Part shown: piece by piece, positions 1-8,563 of the stretch
How the letters are laid out: the number at the start of each line of letters is the position of its first letter
How positions within the stretch are numbered: the first letter of the stretch is position 1
The notes under the pieces: generated by a model
What the model was told of the DNA's origin: nothing
What the model saw: the letters and a program-made list of their open reading frames with translations, nothing else
Database searches by the model: none
Assembly (NCBI GenBank): GCA_022844485.1
Contig: JALHLQ010000007.1
Coordinates: 2,770 to 66,769 of the forward strand
Length of the DNA: 64,000 nucleotides
DNA from: Xanthobacteraceae bacterium
GTDB lineage: Bacteria > Pseudomonadota > Alphaproteobacteria > Rhizobiales > Xanthobacteraceae
Reading direction: 5' to 3'
Made by a program: the position numbers and the translations under genes

Positions 1-135
1 TCCCGGGCGAGTGGAGCGAAGCGCCGTAGCCCGGATTGAGCGACAGCGAAATCCGGGAAGGTTTTCCCGGCTCTCGCTTCGCTCGAGCCAGGCTACAACT
101 GCCTGGCCCCGGCGCTCGCTACAGCTTCGCGCGCC
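1..135. repeat. Intergenic palindromic (REP-like) repeat
   Basis: Non-coding stretch with nested inverted repeats. CCCGGATT at 30-37 pairs with AATCCGGG at 50-57. A second arm pair is GCCAGGC at 87-93 with GCCTGGC at 101-107. The core phrase (TAGCCCGGATTGAGCGACAG) resembles dispersed REP-like elements common in Bradyrhizobium and relatives; that link is from memory. Its left end may continue outside the window. Confidence 0.6.
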
Positions 136-215
136 GCTCGGCCGGGGAACGTGGCGCTGGCCACCACGCAGGCGATCATGTAAATGCTGTGGCGCCATCT
201 CGGGGGAAACTGGCC

Positions 216-410
216 ATGGCGCTGATAGTTTCGGGGGTCGTGGTCCTCGCGGCGACGATCTTCGTTTTCATATTCATGATGCCGCGCGGCGGGAAGGTTC
301 ATCGTCTCGTCGGCACGGAATGGGAGCCTTACGTGGCGGTTGCCTTCACGGCGGCGGTTGCGCTCGGCTTCACATTGACGCTTTCCGGCGTGCTGAAACT
401 TATCAGCTGA
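216..410 (+). CDS. Small two-helix membrane protein, function unknown
   Basis: A 64-residue protein with two predicted transmembrane segments, at about residues 2-20 and 38-60, joined by a short charged loop (PRGGKVHRL and following). The ATG at 216 is chosen because a purine-rich GGGGGA lies just upstream and the frame further up is repeat-derived. The gene stands alone, converging on the TRAP operon that ends at 456. I do not recognise a named family. It could be an inner-membrane accessory peptide, but nothing in the sequence assigns a role. Confidence 0.55.
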   Translation: MALIVSGVVVLAATIFVFIFMMPRGGKVHRLVGTEWEPYVAVAFTAAVALGFTLTLSGVLKLIS

Positions 411-455
411 GCGGTGCCCCGCGCCGCCCTCGCCGGGCGCGACCGGAACGATCGC

Positions 456-1787
456 CTACCGATAGAGATAATTCGGCAGCCAAAGCCCGATCTCCGGGAA
501 GTTGTAAAGCAGCACCATCGAGATCACGACGATGATCATGTACGGCATCACGCCGCGAAAGATGTCGTTGATGTTCACCCATTTCGGCGCGACGCCCTTG
601 AGATAGAAGGGCGCCATCGCCACGGGGGGCGACAGGAACGACGTCTGGATATTCAGCGCGACCAACAATCCGAAGAACAGCGGATCGACGTCGAAGGTCT
701 TCAAGAGCGGCAGGAAGATCGGCATGAAGATCACGATGATCTCGGTCCATTCGAGCGGCCAGCCGAGGACGAAGATGATGATCTGCGCCAGCACCATGAA
801 CCCGGTCGTCGAGAGATTCATGGACAGCACGAACTTTTCGATCGGACCGTGACCGCCCAAATAGGCGAATATCGCCGAGAAGGTGAATGAGCCGATGAAA
901 AGCCAACACACCATCGCCGTGGTGCGGGCAGTCAGAAAGACCGACTCCTTGAGCTTCGGCAGCGTCAAAGCGCGATAGGCCGCCGCCAGGATCAGCGCCC
1001 CGAGGGACCCCATGGCTGCCGCTTCGGACGGCGTGGCCAATCCGAAAACGATCGAACCAAGCGCCGCCGCGATCAGCGCCGCGAGCGGAAAGAATGACGT
1101 CGCGAGCGCCCAAAGAACTTCCCCGGCGGGAACGTTCCGTTCCTCCGGCGGCAGCTTCGGCGCCAGCGACGGGTTCAACAAGGCCATGAGCATCGTGAAC
1201 AGGATGTACAGCCCGGCGAGCATGATCCCTGGGAAGAACGCGCCTGCATACAGCTTCACGACAGAGACGCCGGCGGTCGCGCCATAAAGGATCAGCATGA
1301 CGCTCGGCGGGATGAGGATGCCGAGACAGCCTCCGGCGCAGACGACGCCGGCGGAAAGCTTCACGTCGTAACCGGCGCGCAGCATGGCCGGGAAAGCCAG
1401 CAGGCCCATCAAGGTCACGACCGCGCCGACGATGCCGGTGGCGGTCGCAAAGATGGCGCAGGTCGCAAGGGTCGCGATCGCAAGCGAAGCCGGCATGGGG
1501 CCGGCGGCCAGTTGCAGCGAGCGGAAAAGCCGGTCGAGGATGTTCGCGCGTTCGATGATGTATCCCATGAAGACGAATAACGGGATCGAGATCAGGACGT
1601 CATTCGTCATCACCGAATAGGTTCGCTGGACCACCAATTGAAAGACCAGGTCGCCCATCGCGGCATAACCGAAGAAGACTCCCAGCGCCATCAGCGTGAA
1701 GGCGATGGGAAATCCAAACATGATGAAAACAACGAACAGGGCGAGCATCAACACGCCCAGTTCGGGATTCCCCAGCCCGAACATCAA
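456..1787 (-). CDS. dctM: TRAP transporter large permease (DctM family)
   Basis: A 443-residue, very hydrophobic protein with about a dozen membrane helices, the normal size for DctM. This is the channel subunit of a tripartite ATP-independent periplasmic transporter, driven by an ion gradient in the inner membrane. Family-typical stretches include GFPIAFTLMALGVFFGYAA near residue 25 and the conserved IPLFVFMGYIIERANI region near residue 67. Its start overlaps the dctQ stop by 4 nt, so the two are translationally coupled. It is the last gene of a dctP-dctQ-dctM operon read leftward. The substrate cannot be read from this subunit. Confidence 0.93.
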   Translation of the reverse strand: MMFGLGNPELGVLMLALFVVFIMFGFPIAFTLMALGVFFGYAAMGDLVFQLVVQRTYSVMTNDVLISIPLFVFMGYIIERANILDRLFRSLQLAAGPMPASLAIATLATCAIFATATGIVGAVVTLMGLLAFPAMLRAGYDVKLSAGVVCAGGCLGILIPPSVMLILYGATAGVSVVKLYAGAFFPGIMLAGLYILFTMLMALLNPSLAPKLPPEERNVPAGEVLWALATSFFPLAALIAAALGSIVFGLATPSEAAAMGSLGALILAAAYRALTLPKLKESVFLTARTTAMVCWLFIGSFTFSAIFAYLGGHGPIEKFVLSMNLSTTGFMVLAQIIIFVLGWPLEWTEIIVIFMPIFLPLLKTFDVDPLFFGLLVALNIQTSFLSPPVAMAPFYLKGVAPKWVNINDIFRGVMPYMIIVVISMVLLYNFPEIGLWLPNYLYR

Positions 1788-2404
1788 ACCGTTCCCTTCC
1801 GCTGCCCGATTTCTTCCAGTTGCCTGACGACGTCCAACTTGCCCTGCTCCGCCTGCGCGAGCACGATCTTGTCGAGCTCTTCCACGTCATGCAGGCGCTG
1901 GGGCCACTCGCCGGTCCTGATGCACACGACGCATCGGATGGCCTCGACCACGCCTTGCAACACCATCAGCACGCCGGTGATCGGGATGAGTGCTTTGAAG
2001 TGATAGACAGGCGGACCGGCCGGGCTCGCCGCCGAGTGCTCGTTCATCATCCAGGAGAGCTTTGCAAAATTGAAGCCGGCGTAGACAAAGGCCAACATCC
2101 CGGGAAAGAAGAACAGGAAATAAAGCGCCAGATCAAACTTCGCTTGCGTGCGCGGGGTCCAGGACCGGTAGAGGAAATCGCCGCGCACGTGTGAATTGCG
2201 CGCCAGCGTATAGGCGCCCGCCATCATGAACAACGTGCCGTAAAGCATGTAGCTTGCATCGAAGGCCCAGTCCGTCGGGCGCCCGAACAGGTAGCGGGAG
2301 AAAACTTCGTAGCTGGTCGTGAGGGTGAGAACCAGAATCGCCCAGCCGAATGTCTTGCCGACCCAGGTGCTGAGGCTATCAATGAACAGCAGAAAACGAT
2401 TCAT
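1784..2404 (-). CDS. dctQ: TRAP transporter small permease (DctQ family)
   Basis: A 206-residue protein with four predicted transmembrane helices, starting MNRFLLFIDSLSTWVGKTFG, which is typical of DctQ subunits. It pairs with DctM in the membrane and docks the periplasmic binding protein. It follows dctP by about 105 nt and overlaps dctM by 4 nt. The C-terminal 40 residues form a charged cytoplasmic tail longer than in many DctQ proteins. The upstream purine tract (GGGTTAGGGAGG read on the minus strand) supplies a ribosome-binding site. Confidence 0.9.
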   Translation of the reverse strand: MNRFLLFIDSLSTWVGKTFGWAILVLTLTTSYEVFSRYLFGRPTDWAFDASYMLYGTLFMMAGAYTLARNSHVRGDFLYRSWTPRTQAKFDLALYFLFFFPGMLAFVYAGFNFAKLSWMMNEHSAASPAGPPVYHFKALIPITGVLMVLQGVVEAIRCVVCIRTGEWPQRLHDVEELDKIVLAQAEQGKLDVVRQLEEIGQRKGTV

Positions 2405-2509
2405 GGTCCTCCCTAACCCTCATGCAGCGTTCTTGTTTGGGGGAAACATACACGAAAGCGACCCGCGCGAACATCGCGCGGGCCGGTTGGCTCAAGTCTG
2501 CTGGCGCGC

Positions 2510-3631
2510 TCAGCCGAAGAAGTGCTTGTAGGCGGATTCGAGGGCCGCACTGCCCAGATTGTTGGTCTGGGTATAGGCCCCCGTGCGCTTCACCCATGCC
2601 TTCTGCGAATCGATCACCTTCTTGAAGAAGGGATCCTTCGACTGATCGGCGATCACCTTGTCCCAGGCTTTCAACTGGGCCTGAAGCACCGCGTCCGGCG
2701 TGCGCACGACGTTCACGCCCCGCTTCTTGATCTCCTCGAGATCCTTCGAATAGCGGTCGTAGGCCATCCCGAGCTGGTCGGCGGTGGCGGCGAAGGCGGC
2801 GTAGCGCAAGATGGACTTCAACTCGGCGGGAAGCGCATTGTACTTCGCCTTGTTGAAGATGATCTCGAAGGCTTCGGCCTGCTGGTGGTGGCTGCCCGTC
2901 ATGTAGAACTTGGCCACGTCGGGGAAGCCGAGCAGGATGTCCGAGGAGGGATTGTTGAACTCAGCCGCATCGAGCAGACCGCGGTCGAGCGCCGGGACGA
3001 TTTCGCCGCCGGGAAGGATCGTAACGGCAGCACCGAGCTCCTTGAACAGGTCGGCTGACAGGCCGACGGTGCGGTACTTGATGTTCCGCAGATCATCGGG
3101 CCCTTTCACTTCCTTCTTAAACCAGCCGAGCGGCTGGGTCGGCATCGGGAAGTAAAGGAAGCCAACGGTGTTGACCTTGATGACGTCGTTGACGAGTTCG
3201 TTGTAAAGCGCCTCGCCGCCGCCATGGTAGAACCAGCCCAGGAAGCTGTGGGCGTCCCAGCCGAACGAAGGCGGCGTTCCGAACAATGAGAACGCCTTGT
3301 GCTTGCCGTACCAATAGGCGGTAACACCATGGCCGCCATCGAGAATGCCGGAATGCACGGCATCCTGCATCTGGAAGGCCGGCACCACGGCGCCCGCGGC
3401 CAGCACTTCGAGACGAAGGCGGCCGCCGGTCATGTCATTGACCTTCTTGGCATAATCCACAGCCATCTCGTGGAAAATGTCCTTGGTGGGCCAGGTGGAC
3501 TGGTACTTCCAGTTGATGGTCTGCGCGCGGGAGACTTGCGGCATGGCGATGGTGGCGGCACCCGTCGCACCGGCGGCCAGCAGGAATTTGCGGCGCGTCG
3601 TCCTGCCAGAACGTGGTTTTTCAGTCGTCAT
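2510..3631 (-). CDS. dctP: TRAP transporter periplasmic substrate-binding protein (DctP family)
   Basis: A 373-residue solute-binding protein. The N-terminus carries a twin-arginine signal (RTTRRKFLLAAGATG, residues about 11-25) followed by a cleavage site near VSRAQT, so it is probably exported folded. The body has the DctP fold with the conserved region around GPDDLRNIKYRTVG, which contains the arginine that normally binds the substrate carboxylate. The overall sequence resembles the 2-oxo-acid/mandelate-type (TakP-like) subgroup, but the ligand is not proven. A strong GGGAGGG ribosome-binding site precedes the ATG. First gene of the TRAP operon. Confidence 0.92.
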   Translation of the reverse strand: MTTEKPRSGRTTRRKFLLAAGATGAATIAMPQVSRAQTINWKYQSTWPTKDIFHEMAVDYAKKVNDMTGGRLRLEVLAAGAVVPAFQMQDAVHSGILDGGHGVTAYWYGKHKAFSLFGTPPSFGWDAHSFLGWFYHGGGEALYNELVNDVIKVNTVGFLYFPMPTQPLGWFKKEVKGPDDLRNIKYRTVGLSADLFKELGAAVTILPGGEIVPALDRGLLDAAEFNNPSSDILLGFPDVAKFYMTGSHHQQAEAFEIIFNKAKYNALPAELKSILRYAAFAATADQLGMAYDRYSKDLEEIKKRGVNVVRTPDAVLQAQLKAWDKVIADQSKDPFFKKVIDSQKAWVKRTGAYTQTNNLGSAALESAYKHFFG

Positions 3632-3650
3632 CGATAGTTCCCTCCCTGAA

Positions 3651-3667
3651 TCGACATTGCGTGTCGA
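3651..3667. promoter_or_regulatory. Candidate operator upstream of the TRAP operon
   Basis: A perfect dyad TCGACA-N5-TGTCGA lies 20-36 nt upstream of the dctP start codon, just beyond its ribosome-binding site. Position and symmetry suggest a repressor site overlapping the promoter. No regulator gene is adjacent, so the partner is unknown. Confidence 0.35.
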
Positions 3668-3871
3668 GTGGCTGTCTTCAAAATGCTCATAGCCGGCGGC
3701 CGGCTGGCATTCCAGCGAATTTCATAGTTTGTCTCTATCTTGTTCCGTCCACAAGCGCAGATTTGGCCGCAGGCGCGCATGGTTCCGCCGCACTCGTGCA
3801 TCAAGGAGCGGACTGATATCCCTCTCTGCTTCCATGCTGCGGCTGCCCCTCTCAAGACCTGGAGCCATCCA

Positions 3872-5623
3872 TTGACCGGCCTTGCAACGACGCTTTCGCT
3901 GATCTGGCGGCTTGCGTCCCCCTATTTCCGCCGCTCCGAAGATCGCCGGGCCGGTCTCATTCTGCTCGGCGCGATCATTTTCATCGAGCTTGCGATCGTC
4001 GGCATCACGGTCCTGATCAACCAATGGAACGCGCGTTTTTTCAACGCGATCCAGGACCGGAACTGGGACACATTCGTCAGTGAGCTGCTCTATTTCTGCC
4101 TCCTGGCCGTCCTTTTCATCGTGCTCGCCGTCTATCAGCTCTATCTCAACCAGTGGCTCCAGATCCGCTGGCGACGGTGGATGACCACGCAATATCTCGC
4201 GCACTGGCTCGACAATGCCAATCACTACCGGATGCAGCTCCTGGGCGACACGGCCGACAATCCCGACCAGCGGATCGCCGAAGACGTGCTCATGTTCGTC
4301 GAAAAGACGCTCTCCATCGGAATCGGCCTTTTGGGCGCCGTGGTCACGCTCGGCTCCTTCGTTTTCATCCTGTGGTCGCTTTCGGCCGAAGCCCCGCTTG
4401 TGATCTGGGGCGTGACCGTGAGCATCCCCGGCTATCTCGTCTGGGCGGCGCTCGTCTATGCCGCCGCGGGAACCGTGCTCACGCATCTCATCGGTTATCC
4501 GCTGATCAAGCTGAACTTCAACCAACAGCGCTATGAGGCTGATTTCCGATTCAATCTCGTCCGCGTGCGGGAGAACACCGAACAGATCGCGCTGTTGCGC
4601 GGAGAACCGGCCGAGCAAGCGCGCCTCATGGACCGCTTCCACGCGGTGGTGAGCAATTGGCACGCGATCATGGACCGGCAGAAGAAGCTCACGTTCTTTA
4701 CCGCCGGGTACAATCAAGCATCGGTCGTGTTTCCGTTCATCGTGGTCGGGCCGTCCTATTTCGCCGGGATGATCCAGCTCGGCACGCTGACGCAGACGGC
4801 TTCCGCCTTCGGGACCGTGCAGACGTCGCTGTCGTTCTTCGTCACCGCCTATCGGCAGCTCGCCGAATGGCGCGCGGTCATCGATCGGCTGGCGGGGTTC
4901 GATGCCGCCATCGGCCAGGCGCGGGCGCTCGCAACATCGCCGCCGTCGGTCGTGGTCCTGCCGGAGCCGGCACGCAGCACGATCGAGGTGCAAGACCTTC
5001 AGGTCTCCTTGCCGAACGGCGTGCCGCTGATCGCGGCCGACGATCTCGTCTTCAAGCCGGGCGAACGCGTGCTGGTCACCGGGCCGTCCGGGTCGGGCAA
5101 ATCGACCCTCCTGCGGGCGCTGGCCGGCATCTGGCCTTTCGGAATAGGCCATGTTCACGTGCCGGCCGGGGCAAAGACGATGATGCTGCCGCAGCGCCCC
5201 TATTTGCCGATCGGCTCGCTGGCGGCCGCGCTGAGCTATCCTGAGCCGCCCGGCACGTTTGCGCGGGAGCGGATGCATGACCTGCTTGAATCCGTCGGCC
5301 TTGCGCATCTCGCCAAAGCCCTGGACGAGGAGGCTCACTGGGCTCGCATGCTTTCGGGCGGCGAACAGCAGCGGCTGCAGATTGCCCGCGCCATCCTGCA
5401 TGCGCCCGATTACCTGTTCCTGGACGAGGCGACGGCCTCGCTGGACGAGCCCTCGGAAGAGCGGCTGTATCGGCTCCTGCAAACGGAATTATCGAAGGCG
5501 AGCATCATTTCGATCGGCCACCGCTCTACGCTGCATGCGTTTCACCGGCGGCATTTGGCCCTCGAGCGGGAGGGCGACCGCTCGGCCATCCGCGAGGCGA
5601 AGCTCCTGCCGGCAGCCGGGTAG
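3872..5623 (+). CDS. ABC transporter, SbmA/BacA-like membrane domain fused to ATPase (YddA/BclA type)
   Basis: About 583 residues: an N-terminal ABC_membrane_2 (SbmA/BacA-like) domain of six helices spanning roughly residues 1-330, then an ATP-binding domain. Visible ATPase motifs are Walker A GPSGSGKSTLL, signature LSGGEQQRLQIARA and Walker B YLFLDEATASLDE. The family includes B12 and peptide transporters, and BclA-type proteins that import antimicrobial peptides in bradyrhizobia. Substrate here is unproven. I prefer a TTG start at 3872 because GGAG at 3861-3864 is ideally spaced and the residues encoded upstream (from 3740) are not family-like. It is divergent from the TRAP operon. Confidence 0.85.
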   Translation: MTGLATTLSLIWRLASPYFRRSEDRRAGLILLGAIIFIELAIVGITVLINQWNARFFNAIQDRNWDTFVSELLYFCLLAVLFIVLAVYQLYLNQWLQIRWRRWMTTQYLAHWLDNANHYRMQLLGDTADNPDQRIAEDVLMFVEKTLSIGIGLLGAVVTLGSFVFILWSLSAEAPLVIWGVTVSIPGYLVWAALVYAAAGTVLTHLIGYPLIKLNFNQQRYEADFRFNLVRVRENTEQIALLRGEPAEQARLMDRFHAVVSNWHAIMDRQKKLTFFTAGYNQASVVFPFIVVGPSYFAGMIQLGTLTQTASAFGTVQTSLSFFVTAYRQLAEWRAVIDRLAGFDAAIGQARALATSPPSVVVLPEPARSTIEVQDLQVSLPNGVPLIAADDLVFKPGERVLVTGPSGSGKSTLLRALAGIWPFGIGHVHVPAGAKTMMLPQRPYLPIGSLAAALSYPEPPGTFARERMHDLLESVGLAHLAKALDEEAHWARMLSGGEQQRLQIARAILHAPDYLFLDEATASLDEPSEERLYRLLQTELSKASIISIGHRSTLHAFHRRHLALEREGDRSAIREAKLLPAAG

Positions 5624-5716
5624 CCGCACTGCATCAGGCTGATGCGAAAAGGCTTCGATTGGAGCCTTGCGGAAGCGGCCGGTCTTGGCGACGATGCGGA
5701 CAGCGTGCAAGCGCGC

Positions 5717-5817
5717 AGAGCGGTTTCTGCTTCGTCTGAACCGGAAACCGCTCTACAATTGTTCTTTGTCGCATTTTCTAGGGCGAACCGGTTTCCGCGT
5801 CGCCGGAAAATGCTTTA
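5717..5817. repeat. Dispersed two-hairpin intergenic repeat, copy A
   Basis: Two adjacent palindromes. AGAGCGGTTTC (5717-5727) pairs with GAAACCGCTCT (5744-5754), and GCATTTTC (5771-5778) pairs with GAAAATGC (5806-5813), with an inner GGCGAACCGG/CGCC core. Related copies lie at about 47402-47514 and 53524-53626. This is the Rhizobiales-type intergenic element. It occupies the leader of the downstream fusion gene. Confidence 0.75.
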
Positions 5818-5831
5818 GCCGGGGACGTGTG

Positions 5832-7670
5832 ATGACAAAGTGGATGCGGTTCGATCGCGGTCGGGGCGCCGAATTCGGCACGCTGAAGGACGGGATCATC
5901 TCGGTTCACACGGGCGACATGTTCGCCGGGGCAAGCCCGAGCGGCGAAAGCGTGGCCTTGGCGGGCGTGCGCGTGCTCACCCCCTGCGTTCCGAGCAAAA
6001 TGATCTGCCTGTGGAACAACTTTCATCAGCTCGCGGCCAAGAACGACTTCCTGCGGCCCGACGAGCCGCTTTACTTCTTGAAGGCGCCGAACGCATTTCA
6101 TCCGCATCACGAACCGATCCGCCGTCCGAAGACCTATGACGGAAAGATCGTCTATGAAGGCGAGCTCGGCGTCGTGATCGGCAAGCCCTGCTTCAACGTG
6201 AGCGAGGCGGAGGCCGGCGATTACATCTTCGGCTATACCTGCGTGAACGACGTCACGGCGGCCGACATCCTGAAGAAGAACCCCACCTTCGACCAGTGGG
6301 TGCGCGCGAAGAGCTTCGATACGTTCGGCGTCTTCGGCCCGGTGATTGCGACGGGTCTCGACCCGATGCAGCTTCGCGTCCGCACGATCGTGAACGGGCA
6401 GGAGCGGCAGAATTACCCTGTCAGCGACATGTTCTTCCCGCCGCACAAGCTCGTCAGCATGGTTTCGCGCGACATGACGCTGATGCCGGGCGACGTGATC
6501 GCCTGCGGCACCTCGCTCGGCGCCGGCGTGATGCGCGACGCGCATAACATGGTCGAGATCGCCATTGACGGGATTGGCGCGCTCAGCAACCAGTTCGATC
6601 AAGAACTGCCGTCGCCCTACCTGCTCGGCGCGCCACCGAAGCCTGTTCGCATCTGCATCGTCGGCGCCGGCGCGATCGGCGGGCTGATGGCCGCGAAATT
6701 CGCATCGGCGGGCGACCAGGTGACCGTGATCGATCAGGGCGCGCATCTCGCCGCCATCCGGCAGAAGGGGCTCACCCTTGAATGGCACGACGGGAAAGTC
6801 GAAACCGTGAAGGTGAAGGCGGTCGACAAGGCCGCCGACGCCGGCAAGCAGGACATCGTCGTCCTGGCCGTCAAGGCGCATTTCCTCGATCAGGTGGTGC
6901 GAGACATCGATCATCTGCTCGAGCCCGACACCATCGTGCTCACGGTGCAGAACGGACTGCCGTGGTGGTACTTCCAGAAGCTCGGCGGCAAATGGGACGG
7001 CGCGCGGCTGCAGAGCCTCGATCCGACCGGCGTGCTGACGAAGAAGATCGATTCGAAGCGGATCATCGGCTGCGTCGTCTATCCCGCCGCCGCGGTGACC
7101 GCGCCCGGCGTGATCCATCACGTCGAGGGCGACCGCTTCCCGGTCGGCGAGCTCGACGGCCAGGAAACCGAGCGGGTCAAGCTTGTGCATGACATCTTCG
7201 TCAAGGCCGGGCTCAAATCGCGCGTACTCACCGACATCCGATCGGAAATCTGGCTGAAGGCCTGGGGGAATCTTTCGTTCAACCCGATCAGCGCGCTGAC
7301 GCATGCGACGCTCGTGGACATTTGCCAGTTTCCGGAAACCCGCCACCTTGCGGCAAGGATGATGCAGGAGGCGCAGGACATCGCACAGAAGCTCGGCGTC
7401 ACGTTCCGCGTCTCGATCGAGAAGCGAATTGCGGGCGCGGAGGGCGTCGGCGCCCACAAGACGTCGATGCTGCAGGACGTCGAAGCCGGACGTTCGCTCG
7501 AAACCGAAGCCTTGATCGGCTCGGTGCTGGAAATGGCCAAGTTCACCGATACGCCTGCGCCGGCCATCGAATCGGTCTATGCGCTGGTCAAGCTTCTCAA
7601 CAAGGTGATGTTGACGGAAGGCGGCGGGGTGCGGGTGGAGAAAGCGGCCGCGCCGAAGGCGGCGGCGTGA
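5832..7670 (+). CDS. Fusion protein: fumarylacetoacetate hydrolase-family domain plus ketopantoate reductase-family domain
   Basis: A 612-residue single reading frame. Residues about 1-258 are an FAH-superfamily hydrolase/decarboxylase-like domain with the metal-binding glutamates of YEGELGVVIGK (E109, E111) and the region GYTCVNDVTAADI. Residues from about 271 are a PanE/ApbA-type dehydrogenase starting with the dinucleotide motif ICIVGAGAIGG and continuing to the C-terminal helical domain (WLKAWGNLSFNPISALTH). The short linker SPYLLGAPPKP joins them with no stop or frameshift. Start ATG 5832 follows GGGGAC; the frame upstream is repeat-derived. It converges on coxF. The substrate is unknown; a 2-hydroxy/2-oxo acid pathway is plausible. 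Confidence 0.85.
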   Translation: MTKWMRFDRGRGAEFGTLKDGIISVHTGDMFAGASPSGESVALAGVRVLTPCVPSKMICLWNNFHQLAAKNDFLRPDEPLYFLKAPNAFHPHHEPIRRPKTYDGKIVYEGELGVVIGKPCFNVSEAEAGDYIFGYTCVNDVTAADILKKNPTFDQWVRAKSFDTFGVFGPVIATGLDPMQLRVRTIVNGQERQNYPVSDMFFPPHKLVSMVSRDMTLMPGDVIACGTSLGAGVMRDAHNMVEIAIDGIGALSNQFDQELPSPYLLGAPPKPVRICIVGAGAIGGLMAAKFASAGDQVTVIDQGAHLAAIRQKGLTLEWHDGKVETVKVKAVDKAADAGKQDIVVLAVKAHFLDQVVRDIDHLLEPDTIVLTVQNGLPWWYFQKLGGKWDGARLQSLDPTGVLTKKIDSKRIIGCVVYPAAAVTAPGVIHHVEGDRFPVGELDGQETERVKLVHDIFVKAGLKSRVLTDIRSEIWLKAWGNLSFNPISALTHATLVDICQFPETRHLAARMMQEAQDIAQKLGVTFRVSIEKRIAGAEGVGAHKTSMLQDVEAGRSLETEALIGSVLEMAKFTDTPAPAIESVYALVKLLNKVMLTEGGGVRVEKAAAPKAAA

Positions 7671-7673
7671 GGC

Positions 7674-7700
7674 GCGTGCCGTCTGGGACAGACGGCACGC
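7674..7700. terminator. Bidirectional hairpin between convergent genes
   Basis: A perfect 12-bp stem, GCGTGCCGTCTG (7674-7685) with CAGACGGCACGC (7689-7700), closes a GGA loop. It sits 4 nt after the fusion gene stop and 45 nt from the coxF stop. There is no clear U-tract, so it may also act as an mRNA 3'-end stabiliser. Confidence 0.6.
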
Positions 7701-7744
7701 ACGGACGATCCCGAGTGGTCCCTGACCGGATAAGGCAGGGCTCT

Positions 7745-8563
7745 TCAGATCGAAGCCCTTCCTTTGCGCCGGACGGCGATGATTTCCGCAACGATCGACA
7801 AGGCGATCTCCTCGGGCGTGATCCCGCCGAGATCCAACCCGGCCGGCGCTTTGAGCCGAGCCAGGCGAGCGGGATCGACGCCGCGGGCCGACAGCTTGGC
7901 TTTCAAGGCCGCGGCCTTCTTTCGGCTGCCAACAAAGGCGACGTAATCGGCTTCGATCGAGAGCGCGGCTTGCAAGGCCTGTTCGTCGCCCCGGCCCTGC
8001 GTCGAGACCACGACGAAGCGCGCCCCGCTGTGCTCGACCGGCAACGCATAACCTTCGATGCGCCGATCGGACTCTGCGAAATTCTTCTGATCCGCGGCCG
8101 GCGCGCAGACCGTGGTCGAGAACCCGAACTGCCGGGCGAGATCGGCGACGGCGACAGCAACCGGGCTCGCCCCGCACAGGATCACTTCCGGCTTTGGAAG
8201 CATCGGCTCGACAAAGATGTCCATCGTGCCTTCGCTTGGACACAAGTTGCTCGCGAAGCGGATGCCGCTCTGCTCAATTCCGGCGCTCACGCCTTGCGCG
8301 GCCAGCCCATCCGGCGGCTGGACAGAGACAAGCCGCGCCCTGCCGTCTCCGAGCGCGTCATGCGCGGCCTTGAGGACGGCCGCGCGCGCGCAGCCGCCGC
8401 CTATCCATCCTTCCGAAATCGATCCGTCCGGCAGGATCAACGCTTTCGCGCCGGCCTTGGCGGCGGTCGCGGCGACCGTGCGCACCACGGTCGCGACGGC
8501 GAACGGCTCGCCTTTGGCCATCTTGCCCGTCATGATGTCGTAGATATCGGTCATTTTCCCCAT
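7745..8563 (-). CDS. coxF: CO dehydrogenase maturation protein CoxF (XdhC family)
   Basis: A 272-residue XdhC/CoxI-family protein. The N-terminal XdhC domain shows GWIGGGCARAAV near residue 55. The C-terminal Rossmann-like domain shows LCGASPVAVAVADLARQFG. Family members bind and finish the molybdenum cofactor and hand it to the large subunit of molybdenum hydroxylases. The ATG at 8563 overlaps the coxE stop as TGATG, so translation is coupled; a GTG at 8566 is the alternative. It is last in the coxMSLDEF order known from Oligotropha. Confidence 0.88.
   Translation of the reverse strand: MGKMTDIYDIMTGKMAKGEPFAVATVVRTVAATAAKAGAKALILPDGSISEGWIGGGCARAAVLKAAHDALGDGRARLVSVQPPDGLAAQGVSAGIEQSGIRFASNLCPSEGTMDIFVEPMLPKPEVILCGASPVAVAVADLARQFGFSTTVCAPAADQKNFAESDRRIEGYALPVEHSGARFVVVSTQGRGDEQALQAALSIEADYVAFVGSRKKAAALKAKLSARGVDPARLARLKAPAGLDLGGITPEEIALSIVAEIIAVRRKGRASI

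Noticed and set aside
3722..5482. A 586-codon minus-strand frame opposite the ABC transporter
   Set aside because: No domain motifs and composition typical of a shadow; the plus-strand gene has Walker and signature motifs.
5778..8243. An 821-codon minus-strand reading frame opposite the fusion gene
   Set aside because: It is antisense to a gene with clear domain motifs and shows Arg/His/Asp-rich low-similarity sequence typical of high-GC shadow frames.
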